From: Neostapfia colusana
Taxonomy: Eukaryota; Streptophyta; Magnoliopsida; Poales; Poaceae
DNA: 64,000 bases
NCBI GenBank assembly: GCA_030760725.1
Contig: JASWHV010000018.1
Coordinates: 18,198,273 to 18,262,272 of the forward strand
Direction: 5' to 3'
This document shows positions 57,501 to 64,000 of the stretch, one piece after another (positions within the stretch are counted from its first letter, which is position 1; each line of letters opens with the position of its first letter). The notes beneath the pieces are model-generated. The model searched no databases. It had not been told where the DNA came from and was given only the letters and a program-made list of their open reading frames with translations. A program made the translations under genes and the position numbers.

Positions 57501-58367
57501 ACGGGCATAGAGAGATGCTCCGTGTGGGGAACCTCCTGCTCGTTTCGGTGGACCGGTTCGACGTTTGGGCTGTTGGGTGAAAGGTTGTCCCGTACGACAT
57601 CGAGTTAGCGTGCTGTGCAGCTCCACGGGTGGGCGTACGTGACGTGCTCTTTGGGTTTTCCCTGTAGGTGTAAATCGAGTCGACTCGCCGTCCCTCGCGG
57701 TGATGAGTACCGCTTGTTCACTGCGTCATAACATAGACTAATGAATGAAATGTTATGATTCCATATTGCTGTTATGATATAATTGTATTGCTATATGTGT
57801 GCCACCAAATATTGCTCACTAAACTTCAGCTTCATGAACCGTTAGCTTGTTGCTAAAAGATGAACTAAGGATGAACTTGTAGGCTTGTCCATTTGCTGCA
57901 ACATTGCTATCCTATGTCATTGTACATCTCATGTAGAGTTTCATGCTTAGGTGAGTCGGTTAAGCCTTGCTGAGCCTTCGTGCTCACGGTTGCTGCTTAA
58001 GTATTTTTCAGGTGAGGAGCCACCCACGGACTCGGAGTACGAGTCCACCGGCGAGGGTTACCCTCCGTCGGGGACCACGGCTGAGTGGGAGCCGTACACG
58101 CCGCGCTGAGCTGAGGAGTGCAGCTAGTGTGGGATTGCCCTAGGGCTGGGCAACCACTTTTGCTAGATAGGCGGGCGTGAGTTGTATAAAAGAAACTTCC
58201 GCTGTGTAATAAAAGACCCTAGTTTGTAACTGAGAAGTGTACTATTTTGTACATTCAGTTTGTTTTCCCATGTAATATAATGTGTTCTTATGACGTGTGC
58301 TGTCGGGTGTCGCATCGCGCGGCACCACCCTCTGCGATCCTGGATGAGCGGATTCCGGTCCGCCACA
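54508..58367 (+). repeat. K3 5' LTR (3860 bp)
   Basis: TGTAAAAGCCC to GGTCCGCCACA. Leader-like GC-rich part at 55130-55440 with candidate donor CGCGAG|GTACTG (55438/55439), AT-rich middle, split reading frame at 56905-58109. The right LTR is not in the window. Confidence 0.9.
56905..58109 (+). CDS. Putative spliced LTR reading frame (K3)
   Basis: Exon A is 56905-56985 (81 nt; acceptor aacgtgtag, GC donor G|GCAAGC). The second exon starts 58012 after gtatttttcag and ends TGA 58107-58109. Phase 1 in and out. Peptide acidic: APEVLDFLLPDEELTPDQQQ in exon A, AEWEPYTPR at the end, close to K2 (EVLDFVTPEEQL; VEWESCTPQS). The second exons of K2 and K3 differ in length by whole codons. Hairpin at 57971-57986. 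Start codon unknown. Confidence 0.52.
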
Positions 58368-58370
58368 GCC

Positions 58371-58385
58371 TGGTATCAGAACTGC
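58371..58385 (+). other. K3 primer binding site (tRNA-iMet type)
   Basis: TGGTATCAGAACTGC three bases after the LTR end; the last bases differ from the K1/K2 PBS. Confidence 0.85.
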
Positions 58386-60219
58386 ATTGGGGACAGCACA
58401 GTACATAAGGACTGTATTACGGGAAAAACTTAGGTATACGGTGAGGATTCGGTAGTTAACCAAGTAAGGACTATATTAGCATAGTTATTTAAAGTGGCAA
58501 AGACTAACCTATGTGTTTTAATTCTGAATTTCAATTATGTAACGACGCACCTACGCTCTGGTAAGTATGGTAAGGAACGCCACTGGAAGCGGTTCAATTT
58601 CGGTTAGCTCCCCCTGACGAGGAATGTGGTTCAGGGATTGATCTCACAGCTTGGTGTGAGACGTCAATATGAACCTCTTGGACTCTTCATGTTCCTGAGT
58701 TCATATGAAACGCTGATCCCTAGCGTGCATTAGGCAAGTAAGTGGATACCCCATCGATTGGTCAGTAACGCGAGAGTGTGTTCGTTTGGAAATAGCCCAG
58801 GAGGACATACGCAGCGCTAGCCATCGGCGTGCCCTGCAGGGCAGTAGGTGGTATCTGTTGGGTTGATAACATTCCCAACTGTGACGACCCGTTCATGACC
58901 TATTCGGGTTCCCCGTCGTGTGGTGTTGAAACACGATCACGTACCTTGAGAAGTGACCTAACTCAAGGACGGCCGTATGGAAATGATACGGGCGTTTGTA
59001 TTTACTTTCAAATATGGTACTGCCTGAAATGGAAACAAAACCTTTGAGTGCATCACTATTGTGTGTTCTTCAGCAGGTACTAACCACGTATGTATCCGTG
59101 TAGAAAACGTGTGCGAGAGACCGTTTAGTGCCACACTTGAGACGTATATACCGGTATGATCCGGTTAGGATTTTCTTTTGTGAGGAACGTAGTACCAAGA
59201 TATCATAGGCATATGCATGCAAAATAATGATTACAAGGAATTAAAATCATTAGGTTCAACATTTAGGACCCTGGTTGGGTATAAGAATGGGATAGTGATG
59301 AGTATAGTTCCAAAAAGACTGAAAAACAGAGTGCTCTGTTTTGGACAGCAAGTTTGCTGATCTTCAACAGGGCATAACTCACAGGTCTTTTACCCCACAG
59401 AGGTGTGCTATATAGTTCTGGAAAGGTATTTAAGTACTCTACAACTTTGTTGTATACTTCCAGAGCTGAAACTCACCATAAGATGGCTTAAATCCCAGAG
59501 GAAGGTAAACTGTCCAGAACCAGGAAAGAGTAAAACATTCTCTGGACTGTTCTGTTTTTCAAACATAAATCCCAGTTGAAAAATTTAAAAATTTTCATAT
59601 GATACATCCTTAGAAAGGGGAGAAGATGTTTGACATCTTTGGAATTCAAAGTTTCTGGAGTTTCAGCACAGAGTTCAGTGGAAACTCGAATTGAAAACAG
59701 CAACTTCCAAGGGAGGTGCTGTTAAGATTCTTCCAGAAATTCTGCTGACTTTGAATTGGCATAACTGTTTAACCAAAGCTGATATTGGGGAAAATGAGTA
59801 CTCTTTAGAAAGATACTGAAGTTAACTTTAACTTTGGTGTTCAGCTTGAGTCATGAAAATGCCCAGAACCACATCAAAACTTGGAATAGGTAGAAATTGG
59901 TCATTCTGACAGAAGAATGACAGTTGAACTCATTGGAGAGGGTGTTGTACCCTATGGGTGGTATACGTGATGACAACGCGATCGAATGTCTCGTGGAGAC
60001 CAAACCTAGTTATGGTGAGCTTCCAAAGTGGAGGTTCATCAAGTTGGATTAAACTAGCTTGTGTTTGGTGTGGTAATGGTGTAGCTTGTGCAAAGTTATT
60101 ACATTATCTACTTACGAGATATATCGCATGTTTTTGTTGTCATAATGTTTTTACGCCCCATTTTATTGGACTGCATGCAAAATGTTGCGGGACTGATGAT
60201 TATTGTCGTGTGGTTGCAG
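58386..60219 (+). other. K3 leader
   Basis: 1.8 kb without a convincing gene. It shows the same kind of degenerate repeats as K2, with AGAAAG/GGAAAG marks at about 59417, 59612 and 59808, about 195 bp apart. It ends gtgtggttgcag exactly at the gag ATG (60220). Nothing like the K2 314-aa ORF is present. Confidence 0.55.
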
Positions 60220-61362
60220 ATGGTTAGTACTAGGACCACGCACGAGGTTGGTAGCTCTAGCCAATAGGGAGGTGATGACTCCCAGCCACCGGCCTACGAC
60301 AGCACCCCGCAGCAGCAGCCACCCCCGCCGCCTCCGCTTACTCTAGCGGATGTGATAGCGGCACTGGTGGGAGGTCATGAGGAGCAGACCGACCTGCTCC
60401 GCACGATCGTGCAGAATACGTCCCAGGTGGGGGGACGTCAAGAGCGAGGGCCTCGTGAGCCTCGTGATGTGTCGTACTCGGATTTCATGAGTACGCACCC
60501 TCCAGTGTTTACCGAAGCCGAAGAACCACTGGAGGCGGATAACTGGCTGCGGACCATCGAGTCCAAGTTTGGGCTGCTCCAATGTACAGAGCGGCTGAAG
60601 ACTCTGTTCGCACCGCAGCAACTCCACGGTGCCGCTGGTGCGTGGTGGGCGAACCATGTCGCCTCACGTCCGGCTGGCCATGCCGTGGAATGGCAAGAGT
60701 TCCAGGAGGCGTTCCGCGCCTATCACTTTCCTCCCGGAATCATGAAGAGGAAGTTCCAAGAATTCTTGGAGCTGAAGCAGGGCGGGAGGAGTGCACATGA
60801 CTACTCCCGTGCCTTCAACCATCTGGCACAATATGCGTCAGACTACATCTCCACCGAGGAGAAAAAGCGGGAGCACTTCTATTGGGGGTTACACCCCGAA
60901 ATGAAGACCCATCTCGTTCAGTGGAATCGCGGCACATTCAACGACTTAGTCAATGCCACGATCATGCAAGAGGATGCTCAGCGGGAGTTGGCAGCTGAGC
61001 AGCGGAAGCGCAGCGCTCCACCCAGCAGTGGGTGTGGCGCTCCCCAGAAGTACCGTATGGTGTATCGGACACCATCCGGGCAGCAGTGGCAACCACCGGC
61101 GCGACCGCAACGGTTCGGGGGACGTCCCTTTCAGGCACCTCCGTTCCGTCCGCCGATGCCACCACCAAGACAGCAACAGCAGCAGCAGACGGTACCCCGG
61201 GCGTTTCCACCGCCACAACGCGCCCCGGGATTCTGTCCACCGATCAGCGGGGGACCGCCCCGTTTCACCTGCTTCACGTGTGGCCAGGCGGGCCACTTCG
61301 CGAAGGACTGTCCCCAGGGGCAGCAGAGCAGCGGGCAAGCCCAGTTCCAGGGCGGCGCTTGA
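60220..61362 (+). pseudogene. gag: K3 gag, early stop
   Basis: ATG at 60220, TAG at 60265-60267 after 15 codons, then open to TGA 61360-61362. Shows a Pro/Gln-rich N-terminus, LTLADVIAALVGGHEEQ, the capsid-type core with WWANHVAS, a Gln-rich linker, and the CCHC knuckle CFTCGQAGHFAKDC (61270-61311). The closing TGA is in frame with protease, which in K2 follows without a stop. Confidence 0.85.
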
Positions 61363-64000
61363 GGCCGACCTCCAGTGAAAAAGGTTGGTCAGCGGACTGG
61401 AGACGTCCGCAACCTCGACAATGAGGACGCCCCAGAGGGAGACAACGTGCTGGCGGGTACGTTTACTCTCAACCATCAAGCCATCGTCATATTGTTTGAT
61501 TCTGGTGCAACCCCCAGCTTTATAAGTGCATCCTATGTGGCTAAGCATCAAATGCAAGTCTTCCCAACCGACTGCACTTATATGATCTGCTCACCGGGAG
61601 GGAGGATTTCCGCTAATATGATGATTCCAAAAGCACCTCTGTGCTTAGGTGGGAAACTATATCACACCACCTTGATAATCCTTATGGGACAAAAGATTGA
61701 TGCAATCTTAGGGATGTCATGGCTACAATACCATGGCGCTGTCCTAGAGACTCGGACACGGACGGTTCACTTAAATTCTCCATTCCACCGTCCGCATCCC
61801 ATGGTGTTAGACACTCCAGTCCGGGAGGTTGCAGCAATTAATAATGCTGAAGCTCTCAAGTTAGAGGACATCCCCGTAGTCCGGGAGTACCCCGACGTGT
61901 TTCCGGATGATCTTCTGGGCATGCCACCTGAGCGGGATGTCGAGTTCAAGATTGAACTTGCACCCGGGACTACGCCCATATCACGGAGACCATACAAAAT
62001 GGCTCCCAATGAGCTGGCTGAACTAAAAGAACAGCTCAATGATCTGTTGAGCAAGGGTTTCATTAGGCCGAGTTCCTCGCCTTGGGGATGCTCGGCGCTG
62101 TTCGTGAAGAAGAAGGATGAAACCCTGAGGCTGTGTGTGGATTACCGGCCGCTCAACACCGTCACCATCAAGAATAAGTACCCACTGCCCCGCATCGACA
62201 TATTGTTTGATCAACTGGTGGGGGCAAGTGTGTTCTCAAAGATGGACCTTTGCTCTGGATATCACCAGATCAAGATCCGGGCGGAGGATATCCCGAAGAC
62301 GGCCTTCTCGACGAGATATGGACTATATGAATATCTCGTCATGTCTTTTGGTCTCACAAACGCTCCAGCCCATTTCATGTATCTCACGAACTCGGTGTTC
62401 ATGCCGGAGCTGGACAAGTTCGTGGTAGTGTTCATCGATGATATCTTGGTTTACTCCAAGACAGAAGCCGAACATGTCGAACACTTGTGGATCGTTCTTC
62501 AACGATTGTGAGACCATAAACTCTACGCCAAGTTCAGTAAATGCGAGTTTTGGATCAGCCAAGTGCCATTCTTGGGGCATATCATCTCCGCAGAAGGCAT
62601 TGCGGTTGACCCAAGCAAAATAGAGCAAGTGCTGAAATGGAAAGCTCCCACTTCAGTTCATGAAGTCAGAAGCTTCCTCGGGTTAGCGGGATACTACCAG
62701 AGATTCATTCCAAGTTTCTCCAAGCTCTCTAAGCCGATGACAGAATTGCTGAAGAAAGGGATGAAATATGTTTGGAACACGGCGTGTGAAGGAGCATTCC
62801 AAACATTAGTGAAGCATCTCACCACAGCCCCGGTCTTAGCTCAGCCGGATACAACAAATCCCTTCGACGTGTATTGTGACGCGTCCGGTATTGGGCTCGG
62901 CTGCGTGTTGATGCAGGAAGGACGTGTGGTCGCTTATGGCTCACGCCAACTTCGGAACCATGAGCAGCACTATCCGACTCATGATCTTGAGCTTGCTGCC
63001 ATGGTGTTGGCGCTAAAAATGTGGAGGCACTATCTCCTGGGGATTCTACTGCATCTCTACACCGACCACAAGAGCTTAAAATATATTTTCACCCAGAAGG
63101 AGCTGAACATGAGGCAAAGGAGGTGGTTAGAGCTGATCAAAGACTATGAGATTGAGATTCACTACCACCCCGGCAAGGCGAATGTGGTCGCCGACGCGCT
63201 GAGTCGGAAATCACATGTCCATCACCTCACCATTACACCGGTGGAGGAGGAAGAGCCATGTTTATACTTGGTTCCTTATGGGTCGCTGTACAACCTTGCC
63301 CTCATCATTGCAGCTCAGAAATATGATAAAGGCATGGCACATCTCCGGAGACGGATAGACAATGGAGAGATTAAATGTCTCCGGAAGGATGATGAGGGGA
63401 CGCTATGGTTCAACGACCGCATAGTCGTACCCCGGGACATGGAACTGAGGAAGAAAATCCTCGATGAAGCTCACTTGTCTAAATACTCCATTCATCCGGC
63501 AGCAACAAGATGTACCAAGATTTGAAAAAGAAATTTTGGTGGACACGGATGAAGCGGGAGGTAGCTAAGTACGTATCCGAGTGCGTACGTGTAGACGAGT
63601 GAAAGCTGATCACATGAAGAAATCAGGGCTGTTGCAACCCCTGAAGATTCTGGCATGGAAATGGGAAGATGTGAGCATGGATTTCATTGTGGGATTACCC
63701 CTAACATCCAACAAGCATGATTCCATATGGGTAATCATTGATCGGTTAACCAAGACGGCTCACTTCATCCCGGTGAATACACGTTACAATGCCGGCAAAT
63801 ATGCGGAGCTGTACATAGCGAAGATTCTATGCCTATACGGGGTACCCAAGACCATTGTCTCAGATCGAGGTGCATTATTTGTATCTCGCTTTTGGGAGCA
63901 GCTACACGCTGCATTGGGTACTAAGTTGATCAGGAGCTCCGCTTATCACCCTCAGACAGATGGGCAAACAGAGAGGGTGAACCAAGTATTAGAGGACATG
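61363..64000 (+). pseudogene. pol: K3 pol, stop and frameshifts, truncated by window end
   Basis: Same frame as gag: protease LFDSGAT (D at 61498), RT with FIDD (62431-62442), RNase H (FDVYCDAS), integrase HHCC and core. Lesions: TGA 62509-62511 in RT where K2 has Arg (CGA); one base missing near 63497 compared with K2 (ccggcagcaac for cccggcagcaat), ending the frame at 63525; another missing base near 63583 in the Cys pair of the zinc-binding domain. Integrase core motifs (MDFIVG, SDRG) continue to the window edge. Confidence 0.88.

Larger units (their letters stand above)
54508..64000 (+). mobile_element. K3: Tekay-like element, right end outside the window
   Basis: 5' LTR 54508-58367, PBS, long leader, gag (60220-61362), pol to the window end. 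Likely left target duplication GACGG (54503-54507). It is related to K2 along its LTR, leader and gag-pol but clearly diverged, and lacks the K2 ORF upstream of gag. Confidence 0.9.

Noticed and set aside
61360..61362. Programmed stop readthrough between K3 gag and pol
   Set aside because: The stop is in frame between gag and protease, but K3 carries several other random lesions and K2 has no stop there, so a chance mutation is simpler.

Overview
The window looks like heterochromatic plant DNA, most likely from a grass. It is built almost entirely of LTR retrotransposons nested inside one another. I see no host gene, tRNA, rRNA or CRISPR array. The grass call is an inference: the long-LTR Ty3/gypsy chromoviruses resemble Retrosat2/RIRE8/Tekay elements, and the short GC-rich LTR elements resemble the RIRE2/Tat group. 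I name the elements as follows. K1, K2 and K3 are Tekay-like chromoviruses with LTRs of 3.0-4.0 kb and an initiator-Met PBS. S1 is a solo LTR related to K1. T1-T7 are Tat-type elements or pieces with LTRs of about 1.1 kb that start TGTCGGTAC and end CTTCGACA. D1 and D2 are non-autonomous elements that share the Tat-type LTR but encode a coiled-coil protein in place of gag-pol.

Layout, left to right. The end of T1 (+) occupies 1-141, and its 3' LTR starts at 142. K1 (385-35746, TSD GGAGA) sits in that LTR. The 3' LTR of K1 is split by T2 (minus strand, 10733-35125, TSD GAATA). T2 holds D1 (+, ending 30924), and D1 was entered by K2 (11489-27269). K2 has an extra pol tail on its left, joined to the T2 LTR at a 6-bp microhomology, so a deletion has removed everything between. 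After K1 the T1 LTR resumes, is split by solo LTR S1 (36496-39828, TSD CTAAC), and ends at 39941. Two minus-strand LTR ends follow, T3 to 40729 and T4 to 41478; the rest of each lies left of the window. T5 (minus, gag-protease, 5' LTR ending 51705) is interrupted by T6 (minus, 44298-51065, TSD ACTGC). T7 is a plus-strand gag remnant (51706-53041) entered by D2 (LTR 53042-54125). D2 is entered by K3 (54508 to beyond 64000).

Every gag-pol frame carries stops, frameshifts or deletions, so no complete autonomous element is present. The only long intact frame is a 314-codon ORF upstream of gag in K2 (17722-18666).

The most notable observation is inside the long LTRs. K1, K2, K3 and S1 all carry the same two-exon reading frame. 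Exon A is 81, 81, 81 and 69 nt, always entered and left in phase 1. It ends at a GC-type splice donor (G|GCAAG). A downstream exon, preceded by a CAG acceptor, continues the same frame to a stop. A small hairpin with covarying stem pairs sits 25-50 nt upstream of that second acceptor. No ATG start could be assigned, so the product and even its translation are unproven, but the shared phase in four divergent LTRs is hard to explain by chance.
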